A stretch of 25,465 nt of DNA from a virus, in the IMG/VR virus record IMGVR_UViG_3300006752_000199, positions 1-25,465 of that record; one strand, given 5' to 3'. A program made the translations under genes and the position numbers. Numbering within the stretch: position 1 is the stretch's first letter; every line of letters begins with the position of its first letter. Shown here in pieces: positions 1 to 11,700 of the stretch. Under the pieces are notes generated by a model. That model was not told the DNA's origin. It did no database searches and saw nothing but the letters and a program-made list of their open reading frames with translations.

Positions 1-4
1 AAAA

Positions 5-490
5 ATGCAAGTTCAAGAACAGTCTGATATTAATCAAGACTTAAAAGATATGAAGGTTGGGGCAGCAGCAGATCAACAACAAATATCAAGAGATTCTGAA
101 GAAGCGTCAGCAGCAGCAATGCAGCAAGGCGTTGCGTCAGTTGGGCAAGCAGTGCAAGGTGCTGCAGCAGCAATACCTTTATTTCCTCAAGGCGCAGCTG
201 ACAGAAGAATTAATAACATTGCTGATAGTTTAGATCAATCTAAATTATCAACATCAGTAGTAAATCCAAATGCAGACGCTGCATTGTATGCAAAATATTC
301 TACAAAAGGAGATAATTATGATATGAATAAAGCTGCACTTTACCAAGACATAAATACTACACCTTTAGGAAGAAATCAAGTTATAGAAAGATTAGGGTCA
401 AGATTTACTAAAGACCAATTAAAGGGATACAAAAAAACTGGTATATATGATCAAAATTTTTATGACATTTTGAACAGAATTGATAATTAA
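5..490 (+). CDS. Ala/Gln-rich putative internal virion protein, possibly 5'-truncated by the window
   Basis: I do not recognise a family. The product from the first ATG is 161 aa. Residues 18-60 are very rich in Ala, Gln and Ser (AAADQQQ, ASAAAMQQG, QGAAAAIPLFPQGAA), as in helical, surface-poor virion proteins. The C-terminal half is more ordinary and polar. The frame is open to the left edge of the window, so the true start may lie upstream. It is followed after 5 nt by the 767-aa gene and then the giant gene. This run of small Ala-rich, about 750-aa and giant proteins parallels T7 gp14-gp15-gp16, which form the ejection machinery inside the capsid. That role is inferred only from position, size and composition. 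Confidence 0.7.
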   Translation: MQVQEQSDINQDLKDMKVGAAADQQQISRDSEEASAAAMQQGVASVGQAVQGAAAAIPLFPQGAADRRINNIADSLDQSKLSTSVVNPNADAALYAKYSTKGDNYDMNKAALYQDINTTPLGRNQVIERLGSRFTKDQLKGYKKTGIYDQNFYDILNRIDN

Positions 491-495
491 AAGAT

Positions 496-2799
496 ATGGC
501 GGAAGATACATCAAGACCTTCAGGGGCAAATAAATATTCTATATATGCTCAAAGAAGTGTAGATAGCACTCAAATGGACTGGAACGCAGCGTCCAAAGAA
601 TTAGTGACTGGACTGCAAACCATACAGGCTGAAAGAGCTGTTCGTAAAGCTGCGATTGAAGAATCTACTCAGAACGCTATAGAGCAGTTAAGCAAGGTTC
701 CAGAGACTGGAACTCAAGACGCTGCATCTTTACTGATAAATGGTTCAAGTATGTCTGTAAAAGGTATACAAGAACAAAACAATTTATTAAAGCGTGGTTT
801 AATTAGTCCTTCAGATTATAAGCTGTATATGCAGCAACAAAAAAATGGCTATTCAAGTTTAAGTACAGCTGTAAAAGGATGGGATGACTGGGCTGTTAAA
901 GCAAAAGAAAGATTACAAGCTGCAAAAGATGGAGGTGCAACAGCTTCGGAGCTGGAAATATTTTCAAATTTATCTGTCGAAGCTTTAGGTAATTTAAAAA
1001 ATAAAAAACTATGGTCTAACCCTACTAATGGTAAAATGCAGTTAGTAACAATGGGTAAGAATTCAAAAACTGGCTTGTATGATGTAATGCCTGATTACGA
1101 AAAAAGAAAACAAGACTATCAGAATCCTAATCAGATAATGAACTTTATGAAGTTTGAGCAAGATAGGATTGATGTTGATGATATGGCAACAGCTCAAACT
1201 GCTCAAATAGCAGATATTGTAAAAATTACCATGAGTGGTAAAGCATATCAAAGACTAACAGGTGGTGGAAGACAGATAAGCAAAGAAGACTTTAGAAATT
1301 TAGGGGACTTTGGGACAGATGAAAATGGTAATGCTATAACATATGACATGTGGAAATCTACACAGATAGACGCTATGGTTGGAGCTAAAGGTGATTTAAA
1401 AAACGACAATGCCTCTCAAGTTTTAACTAATTCTGGAAGATACTTTTTTGCAGAAACAGAAAGTCAATTTAAAGAAAACCATCCAGGAGTAGATAAAAAA
1501 TATATGATAAAAGTTGATATGAGTTCAGGAACACCTGTTCCAATAATGACTGATCCACAACAAAAAGAAGCAAGAAAACTTGCTGATATTGCAATTGAAT
1601 CACAAGTAAGTCATATAGAGAAAGTTGCAGAAACAGCTAAATCAGCACAAGCACCAGTGCAACCAAGTCCTTCAAGCATTGCACAAGGCAAACTGGACAG
1701 AGCAATGGTTGGGTATATGGATGATGCAAATGCTCTTACGTCTGATGACGAATCAACATTTGATGCTACAGCACAAGATCGTATAGTAGCCTTAAATAAA
1801 GAAATGACAATGCGTAATGGTGATCCAAATAAATTGATTGATAGCATAACTCGTGATGATACATCTATTAAATTCACCTTAGCTGACGGAACAGTAGAAA
1901 CAATACCAAGACTTGAAAACGGTGTTCCAAGAAACGTTGAAGACGTTGTTAGAGAAGTTTATAGATTAATAACACCTCAAACAGCTGACTATCAAAACTC
2001 ATATAAAGACGCTGCAATATTATACAGACAAGAACCAGGTGGTGGTTTTAGAGGTGCAGATAGAGATATGACTGATGAGGAATTAATTGCAGCAGCATCT
2101 GAAAAGAAAAGTGTGGAACAGTTAAGAACTCAAGGAATTAAGCCACAAATAGAGGAAACTAATGCACAAGGTCAGTTAACTGGTAAAATGATTGAAAATC
2201 CAGCATACGAGCCAGCTCTTAAACAAGCAATTCTTGATAACACACCTAATATTACAGATACTGAAAAAGCAGCTGTAAAGAAAAGAATATTAAAAAATAT
2301 AACTGGAGAGAAATACAGAGCCTTAGCTCCTCTTCCACCTCTAAAACAAAATACTGCTAAAATTGGAGTTCTTACGGAAAACGGTACGCCATCACCAGCA
2401 ACTGGTACAGAGCTTATTGAGAAAAAAGTAGGACGAACACTGGATGCTATTGATTGGGTTGGTGGGGACGATAGTGTTGAAGTTAATGATGTTTTAAGTC
2501 AGGTTATGAATGACTACCTTCCGAACGGAATAAAAGGTGGTGCTAAAGTTGCGTTTAAAAAAGATACTGTAACGGATAAGTACATTATTGAAGTTTCTTA
2601 TTTTGATAGAGCTGGAAAACAACAATCACTCCCTCCAATATATCCAGAGGTAGGAACTATGTTGGCTGGGGGAGCAACACCGTCTGAGTTAAACGAAATC
2701 ATGCATATAGCAGCACAAAAAGTTTTAGACGAAGAAAATGCAAGACTTACAACAAGAAATCAAAGAGGTACTGGTAAAAAACGAAAAAAGTTTAATTAA
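496..2799 (+). CDS. putative internal virion / ejection protein (767 aa)
   Basis: No catalytic motif is visible. The protein is long, polar and predicted mostly helical, with an Ala/Gln/Lys-rich N-terminal 150 residues (TGLQTIQAERAVRKAAIEES region), a Pro/Ser/Gln-rich hinge near residues 385-400 (AQAPVQPSPSSIAQ) and a strongly basic C-terminus (GTGKKRKKFN). It has no signal peptide or membrane helix. The start follows the preceding stop by 5 nt, and its stop shares one base with the next start (TAATG), so translation of the giant protein is probably coupled. The length is close to T7 gp15 (747 aa) and the position is equivalent, so an internal-virion role is plausible. I see no convincing sequence similarity, so the call is contextual. 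Confidence 0.75.
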   Translation: MAEDTSRPSGANKYSIYAQRSVDSTQMDWNAASKELVTGLQTIQAERAVRKAAIEESTQNAIEQLSKVPETGTQDAASLLINGSSMSVKGIQEQNNLLKRGLISPSDYKLYMQQQKNGYSSLSTAVKGWDDWAVKAKERLQAAKDGGATASELEIFSNLSVEALGNLKNKKLWSNPTNGKMQLVTMGKNSKTGLYDVMPDYEKRKQDYQNPNQIMNFMKFEQDRIDVDDMATAQTAQIADIVKITMSGKAYQRLTGGGRQISKEDFRNLGDFGTDENGNAITYDMWKSTQIDAMVGAKGDLKNDNASQVLTNSGRYFFAETESQFKENHPGVDKKYMIKVDMSSGTPVPIMTDPQQKEARKLADIAIESQVSHIEKVAETAKSAQAPVQPSPSSIAQGKLDRAMVGYMDDANALTSDDESTFDATAQDRIVALNKEMTMRNGDPNKLIDSITRDDTSIKFTLADGTVETIPRLENGVPRNVEDVVREVYRLITPQTADYQNSYKDAAILYRQEPGGGFRGADRDMTDEELIAAASEKKSVEQLRTQGIKPQIEETNAQGQLTGKMIENPAYEPALKQAILDNTPNITDTEKAAVKKRILKNITGEKYRALAPLPPLKQNTAKIGVLTENGTPSPATGTELIEKKVGRTLDAIDWVGGDDSVEVNDVLSQVMNDYLPNGIKGGAKVAFKKDTVTDKYIIEVSYFDRAGKQQSLPPIYPEVGTMLAGGATPSELNEIMHIAAQKVLDEENARLTTRNQRGTGKKRKKFN

Positions 2800-5700
2800 T
2801 GGATAAGTTTACAGAGTTATATAATTACTTAAAGGAAGAAGGATTAACAGATTTATCGGCAGAAGAATTTAAAGCTGAGTATGCAGCAGGTACTGCTAAA
2901 AATGCTGAACTATATTCTTATTTAAAATCTGAAAAATTAACAGATTTAGATGCAGAAAAATTTAATATAGAGTATTTCCCTGGTGTTGAAAAAAAAAATC
3001 CAAACGACATTTCTCCTTCAAACACTCCAGAGGTTATTACGGACTCTACTACCGAAACTCCAGAGGTCGTAGATACTTCTTTGGATACGTCCACGATTAA
3101 AAAACCTTTAGGTGATAATACTGTAATAGATGTACAGGAAGAAGACTCTACAGTTACTGAGTTCCCTGCATACGACCCTCGTGAGCAGGGCAAGGAGATA
3201 AATGCCAATCCAATTACATATAACTCAAGCGACTCACAGTTTGATAAATCATTAGCTTTTATAACTAAAGATTTAATAGACAGAGAAGAAAGTGAAGTAG
3301 TCAACAGAATGAAATATCATTTTGAAGATTATGGTTTTGACTTTGAACAAGGTGGTGGTTTTATGAGTGGATTAGATGGAATGAAAGTTACATCTAAAGA
3401 TGACCCAACTAAAAGTATAAATATTAATCTTGATCCTGTTTTTGGAGATATTTTTGGTGGCGAGTCAGGACCAGCAAAAGAACTTAGAAAGTTTTTAAAA
3501 GAAAACAGAAGGACTGACCAGAGAATGGAAAGTCTTGATGCTTCATATGATAAAAACAGAAAAAAATACTTTAGTTCTGAAGCTACTAAAAAAGATATTC
3601 AGGCTGTAAGAAATTCAGCCAAGAATCTAAATTCTGATTATAAGGTTTACCAGGACAGAAAAACTATTCATGAAGCAGAAATTGATGCTTTATTAGGTCA
3701 GCCTAAAGAAATACAAAACACACCTGAATGGAAAATAAAATATCAGCAAACATTAGCAGCTGGTAAAAGGTTAAAGCAATTTAAAAATAGATTAACTGAC
3801 AACTATAATAGTTATAAAAAATTTGAAGGTCAAATAAATTCTTCTGTAGGTAATTACATTGACATGAAAGAAGCGGACGACAGTACGTTTTTTGGTGGTT
3901 TAGTAAATGATTTTGTTGGTCCTGGTGTTAGTGAAGTCCTTGCAAGCGTGTGGGGGGCTGGTGTTGATGGATTTTATAAAGCGGCACAGTTTTTTGACGA
4001 AGACTTTGGTATGACTGCTGAAGAAAAAAAAGATCGTTATATTGATATAGCAAAAGATCTTGGATATCCAGTACCTGAAAATATAGAAGACGATGCTGTT
4101 TATACAAAATGGTTAGAAGGTTTGCAGGAGCAAAAGTTTGAGGATGAAGAAGTAGAAGGTGAATTGTCATTTAATACGTTTCCTAAAGAAATAATCGAAC
4201 GACTTGAAGCTGATGGTTTTGATTTAACTAAGCCAACTTTAAATGGACAATACTTTAATAAAAATCAGTCAGGATTAAATAAGTTTTTAAATGGACAATA
4301 CATTGACCTTCCTGACTATGCTTATGATAAAACAAGAGGTGAACGATTAAAAAGATTAGTATTAGATCAAGAGGTAAAAGAAAATAAAAATCCACAAAAA
4401 GAATTTATTAAAAAATATTTTAATGAAATATTATCTGCAGATGATATCTCAGATGAAAAATACGCTAAACAATCTAATAGTAATATTGTTTACACTGGGC
4501 TTTCTGGTCTTGCTAAGTCACTTCCGTCTGTATTAACTACTTTCGCATCAAGAGGAAAGATAGCTCCAGCTGTTGGATTAGGAGCAGCAAAAAGAAATTT
4601 AATTGCAAGAGGATTAGGCTTAACAACAAAAGGAGGTATTGCCCAAACAGTTTCATTTGCTTTGTTACAAGCTGAAGCAATGAATGTTGAAATGAACAAT
4701 GATCCTGATTTTAAGTATGTTACTGAGTCAGAAAGAAAGAACATTGTAATACCAACAGCTATTACTGTTGGTATATTAGAGCGTTATGGGTTTAGAAATA
4801 TAGCAGGTAACAAAGCTATAATGACTGGTTTAATGAACAAGGTAACTAATATGTTACCTGCAGGAGCAACTGCAGCAATGTTTAAAAACCAAATGAATAA
4901 ACTTGTTCAAAGTAATATTGCAAAAGGAATTTTTTCAAACACAGCTGTAAAAGCTGCTGCAACTTTTACTGGTCGAGTTACTAAAGCTGCTTTAGCAGAA
5001 GCAGAAACAGGTGGTCTTCAGCAAATAGCTGAGATGGGTTATAAAGATGTATGGAATAACATGAATAATAAAGACATGTTTGAACAACCTGAATTATGGA
5101 CCAAAGAGTTTTGGGGAACAGTTGGACATGCTGCAGCTGCTGAAGCTGTAGGTGGTTTTGTAATGGGTGTTCCAGGAGCAGTAATTGCAGCGGCTAAAAA
5201 CAAGACTTCCGATTTACTTTCTGATGATCTTGTTGAAATGTTTGACATGATAAGAAATGATGAAATAACTGTAGAAGCTTATCAGACACAGTTAGACTTA
5301 GCCGTTTCTAATGGTAAAATAACATCAGAGGAAGCATCAAAACAGATGTTAGATTTTCAAACATTAAGTGGAGCTGCTAACACTCTACCAAGTGACTTAG
5401 ATGTTAACTCAAGAAAAAAAGGATTAGTATTAATCTTTGAGCAACAACAATTAGAAGCTGAAATGGAAAAAATGAATAAGAATTTAAATTCTTATAAAAC
5501 CAAAGAAGCCAGAGTTGAAGAAATAAAAAACGAAATTGGACAGCTTGGGACTAATCAAGCTCAAGCAAATACCAATCTAAGAAATGAGACTGAAGGAATT
5601 CAAGATTCTGTTTTAATTACAGAAGAAGATGCCACAAAATCTTTACAAGATAAGGGGGTGCAAAACCCTACAGTTGAACAAATTAAAACCGAACAAGATG

Positions 5701-8700
5701 CCCTACAAAAGCAAAGCACAACGAGCTTGGATGCACAAGAATCTTCCAGAAGTAGCGAAGAGGTGGGACAAAGCGTACCCAACAGCCAGTCTACCCAACA
5801 GAGTGAAACCGAAGACAAAGCTCAAGACAAAAAGAAGACCAAGGAGGAAGTAAGTCAAGAAGAACAAAATGATATAGACGATTTCTTTGGTGATGAAGTT
5901 TTAGACGACGTTGAAACCTCTTCAGATAATTTATCTATAAATAGAAAACAAGTAGAGGGAGATACAGAAATAGAGAACACAACTTTAGCATCAGCCGTAG
6001 TAAATAAAGCAAAAAAAGCTGCACGAGCAATTGCTAAAATAGCACCTGAAGTGAAGATAGTTTTACACGACACTCAAGCTGAATACGAAAAGTACGCAAC
6101 AAAAGGTAGTCGAGGGTATTACAACCCAAATAGTAAGGTTATACACATTAATTTAACTAAGGCTAAAGGAAACACAGTAGCTCACGAAGTTTTTCATGCG
6201 GTATTTTTAGATAAAATATCTGGTGGTGACGTTCAAGCTAAACAAGCAGCTTTGAAATTAATAACCTCTGTAAGAAAAACCTTACCAGCTGAATCATTGT
6301 TAGCTAAAAGAATAGATAATTTTGCTAAAAATTATGATGAAAACTTTAAGAACGAAGAGAAGTTAGCAGAGTTATTTTCTTTAATGGCTACTGAATATAA
6401 AACATTAAAGAAGCCAGGACAAAATAAAATTATAGAATTTATAAGATCAATGGCGGCCAAATTAGGCGTTACAATCCCTGGTGGTTTTGGTAAAACAGAC
6501 GAGTCAGTTATAGATTTTATGAATGCATTTTCTAAAAAAGTTAGAACTGGTACTGAAATAACAGAAGGTGATGTAGATGTTTTAAATAAAATAAATGAAG
6601 ATGTTATAGTTGAACAAGGAACCTTAGTTGAAGAGGCAGATGGTGTAATTCCAAATGAAATAGAAGACGATGGGCCTTCTATTGATTTTAGAGAGAATAG
6701 AGAGTCTCAAATAAATAGAGGAGGTATTGATATGGGTTCAATAAAACGTGGCTCTATTAACGAACTAAGCGGTACAAATGCATTTGTTTTTGCAGCTGAT
6801 CAAGCAACTTATGGTGAGGTTGAATCTCCATCTGGAAACAAATTTAAATTTGACGGTGGGTTTTTATACCCTTATGGGGCAGAAGCTGCAGGTAGTAAAG
6901 CCGCGTGGGTTTTTTCTACAGAAGGTGCTGCTAATAAGGTATTAAATAAAGTAAACGAAAGTGATGGTGTAGGTCTTGTTATGTCACAAGCTAAAAACGG
7001 AATTACAGGAAACTTGCAATTTTTAGAATACATAAATAGTGAAATTAATTACGCCATAGAAAAAGGTGCATCACCTCAAGAAATGCTTGCGTACATAAAT
7101 ACAAAATTAAAATTAACAAAAGTTGCTAACGGATTGAGTAAAAGAGGTTTCCCTTCTCAAATAAATAGTTTAGAACAATTATCAGAAATATTAACACCTT
7201 TGAATTTTGAACAAAGAGGTGAGTTTACTGAAAAATTTCTTAGCAAAGATTCTTATGAGAAGTTTAATATATCTCCTTTTTCTCCTTTAAAAACTGTTCC
7301 AACAAATACATCGGATGTTGTTAACGACCCAACTTTATCTAACATTGGATATGGAGATATTGTATCTGCAATTCAATTTGAAAAAAGTGGTAAGCCTTTT
7401 AAGTTAAGTAAAGGAGAGCCAGGTTATCATCCTGCATACCCTTGGGCAATCCCTGGAAAGGGACTTATGGTATTTAACAGAGGGGTTGATGTTAGAAAAG
7501 TATATCCTGAATCAAAACCTAAATCAAAAGAAGCTAATCAGACACCTTTAGGTAAAAGAACTAAACCAGCTGCTGCAAGATCTGCAATGGGCGGTCAGTT
7601 TACGGCTAAAGTTCCATCTAATATAAAAGTTGAAGGTTCTGAAATAAGACAAGGTAGAGAACAATTAACCGCTTCTAAATTAGAGTCTAATTTAGAAAGT
7701 AAATACAATGCTACTTTAGATATATATGAAAATAAAGGATTTTTAGAACTGGACAAAATTATTATTAGCGAGGACCAAAGAAATAAAGGTACTGGAACTA
7801 AAATGATGAAAGAAGTTATTTCTTTTGCTGATAGTAGAGGATTAACAATAGCTTTGACTCCAAGTAAAAGTTACGGAGCTACATCTGTTGAAAGATTAAA
7901 ATCATTTTATAAAGGCCTGGGGTTTGTAGAGAATAAAGGAAGTAATAAGGATTTTTCTACAAAGCAAAGTATGTTAAAATTACCCTCAAGACAAGGCAGG
8001 GAACAGTCTACTGAACAGCAAGTAAAAGATCAAACTGGAATGCCAGCAAGTGGGTTCTATAGCGCTCAAGCTATGGTGTCAGACATCCAACGTCAGTTTA
8101 ATAGAATTGGTCCAGGATATGTAGCGAAAAGAGCTAAACAAGGCGCTTATGGAGGTGGCGGTGGTGTATATGTCATTGGTCCTAATAAACGTATTGTAAA
8201 AAATCCTACACGAAAAGGACGTCAGCAGGCAATGGATAATGAAAACGATTTGCTTAGAATTATAATAGCTGGCCGAGAAGAAGGAGGTTTTGAAGATGCA
8301 GCTATAAAAGATTATTTAAAGAGAAGAAAAAGAAAGGTTGATGGTAAAACAGCAAGTGCTTATAGTGCAAAAGAAATTAATGCTGCATTCAAAGTTTTAG
8401 AAAGCGAAGCTTTTGATTCTTACATGTTTAGAGAATACCCTACAAGTTTTAATGACATAAAAGGTGGTTTTCTGGCTGGTCTTAAATTAATGAAAGATGT
8501 TGATACTTACTATAAAAAATTAGTTGAAAAGAATAATTTAATTAAAGATAGAGTTGCAAAAAACAGAAAGACAAAACAAGTTCCGCTGACTGACGAACAA
8601 ATTAATTTGAAAGTTTTAGATTATTTTATGTCGCTTCCAGGATACAAAAGCGTAGGGGTAAAAGGCAAAAGACAGACATCCCAGCAGCTCGCTATGGAAC

Positions 8701-11700
8701 GTGATATGTTAAACATACTGCTTCCTGATCCATTAAAGGCTAATCCTAAACGTATTGCAGCAATAAACAGAAGAATAAAAAACATAAAGTTTACAGAAAG
8801 AAACCTTAAAGGTGTTCAGAGAGCTTTAAGAAATTACATAAGAACAGTACTACCAAGGGATTTATATACTAAAAAAGAAATAACTGATTTAATTGATAAA
8901 GTGAATAGAGTAAACGCTACAAACTTTGAATCAGTTAAAGATGAGGTTTTTAAAATAGTTACTACAAAAACAAATAAAAGACTTGAGAGTGTTTTATTTA
9001 AGATGCTTGATAAAGCTTATACCACTATTCAAAGCGGTAGATTTAAAGGTGTTAAAATTGATAATGAAACTCGTAAAAAGTTAAATCGTATCAATAAATT
9101 AGTAGTGAACCCTAAGTCAACTGGCGATCAAATAATGGAAGCCAATGAAAAACTTTTAAAATTATATAATGAAGTTTCTACAGAAGAGGTGGTAGACGAA
9201 AAAGATAAAAAAAGTCGTAAGACTAAATCTACATTTAGTAAAAGTGATTTACAGCAGATGGCTGAAATTACATTAGCTATGCAGATAAACACATCTTTTA
9301 CTCAAGACATGAATGACTCTAATAAAACTACTCAGTTAAGCTCAGTAATCAATAGCTTAAAACAAATAGAAGAGTCTGGGAAAGCTAATTTTGAGTACGA
9401 ATTACTACAAGACGCTATACAATACAGAGAGAATGAGAGAGCTGTATACAAGGATATGACAGGTATAGATATTGATGCAAAACAATCACTTATTGACCAA
9501 GGTATACCTGAGAATGAAATTACTGAGTTTATGGTAAACGAAGAGTTTCAAAAAATTAAAAAAGATGTTTCACTTGATGCTAAAGAATCAGGTGGCTTAA
9601 AAGTAGAAGGTGTTATAAAAAGATTCAAAGGTTCACTAAATAGTTTAGCTACTAAAATTGAGCAAGGGTTATTTGGAAGTGCAGAGGATATGACAGGTTT
9701 AATAGACAGAATATCTACACAACCAGGAGAAATATTTGAAGGCGCAACTCAAGAACTTACACAGAAAAAAATACGTTCTTCTTCAAGAGTTTATAAGTCA
9801 AGAATGATTGGACAGCAATTAAGTCTTTCTAATAAAATGACAGAATTATTTGGCAACAAATGGGTTAACATAAACAGAAAAAACTCTCAGATGACTGAAT
9901 CTATTGTTCGTAGTAAGGTCAAAGATGATTTACTTCAAGGACAATTGAAAGAAGCTCAAGAAAATAAAACTTTAAAGAAAGGAGAACGAACAGCTTTAAT
10001 TAATTCAATACAAAAGGAGATTGATCAAAACACAGTAAACCTAAGTCAAAACCAATTGCTTTATTATTATTCACAGATGCAAGATCCTTCTTTAGAAGGG
10101 AGCATGATAAACACTTTTAATCCTACAAGAAAGGGAAATATAGTGTTTGACAATGAATTTAAGAGCAGAATAGAGCAAGAGATATCAGATAAATTAGATG
10201 AAAGATTAAAAGACTTATCTGAGTGGATGATAAAAGATTATTACCCATCTTCTTATGACCACTACAACAATACTTACAAGAAAATTTACAGGACTGATAT
10301 GCCTTGGAATCAAAACTATGCTGGTCGTGTGTATCGCCAAAACGAAAACGACATGGAAGCTTTAGATTTATTAGCCGACAGTCAATCATGGATTACAAAC
10401 GTTGGCTCTGCCAGTACTAAAGTAAGAGTTCAAAATACTAATCCAATAGAAAAAGTAGATGGTGTAGATGCATTACTTAATTATACCAAAGACATGGAGT
10501 ATTTTGCTGCATATGGTGTTGCTATAAGAGATATAAATAAAATATTTTCATCACCAATGATAAAAGAAACCATTAAAGAAAAATTTGGTTCTACTATTTA
10601 CACATACATTGATGATTCTATAAAAAAAATAGCAAACAAGGGAATACAATCACAAAGACAAATACAAGTAATAAATACCTTTAATAATACATTTTTGTTA
10701 TCTCGTTTAGGTTTAAACCCAACACTTATACTAAAACAAATGACATCTTTCATCACGTATGGAAATGACATTGGTTATATAAATTGGGTTAAAAATGCTG
10801 CCATGAGTACGACTCAAGCAAAAAAATTAGTAAACGAAGTTTTGGACAACTCAATTGTTCTACAAGACAGGTACGGACAAACAATTAAAAGAGCTGTAGA
10901 GACATATGCTGATGAAAAGTTTGAAAAAATGAATGGTGGTCTTTTAGAGCGTTTTGGATTAACAAACGCAAAGCAAGACAAGATTAGTAAAATTTTAATG
11001 TGGACCACAATGACAGGGGATAAAGGCGCTATACTTGTTGGTGGTGTTCCAAATTACTTATATTATAAAAATGAATTTAAAAAGAAAAACCCTGAAGCTT
11101 CAGAACAAGAGGTTATTGATCATGCAATAAAAAAGTTTGAAGCTGACACATTAAGAACTCAACAGTCATCTGATTTACAAGATAAAGATTACTTTCAAAC
11201 TAAAGGGGCGCTTATAAGAGCCTTTAATATGTTCTTGACAACTCCAAAACAATATTTCCGTAGAGAAATTATTGCAGCAAGAAACATGTATAGAATTGTT
11301 AAAAGTGGCGGTAAGCAGGGTAAAGGTGTTATAAAAGATAATGGAGAATTAAATTACTGGAAAAGTTTAGGTAAATCTGCAAGAAGTTTAGCAGTGTATC
11401 ATGTGGTGATGCCAGTGGTTTTTCAGTGGGTGTCTGCTGGATTGCCAGGTCTTTTAAGAGGGATGAATGATGAGGATAAAAAAGATTTAGGAATAGCCGC
11501 TCTTTTAGGTAACTTAAATGCTTTGTTTATTATAGGAAAAGTAGCCGAGACCCTTAAAGATGTTGCGTTAGGTAAGCCTTGGGCAAAAACTCCATCAACA
11601 ATTCCAATTTTAGGGCAAACATCACAGTTGGCAGATTTATACATGCGTGCGCAAAAAGCAAAAGGTGTAAAAAAAGAAGAAGCTATGAATAAATTCATGG

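Noticed and set aside
2918-3304. 128-aa - strand reading frame inside the giant gene
   Set aside because: Ser/Val-rich shadow of the acidic linker; no family resemblance and no promoter or neighbours.
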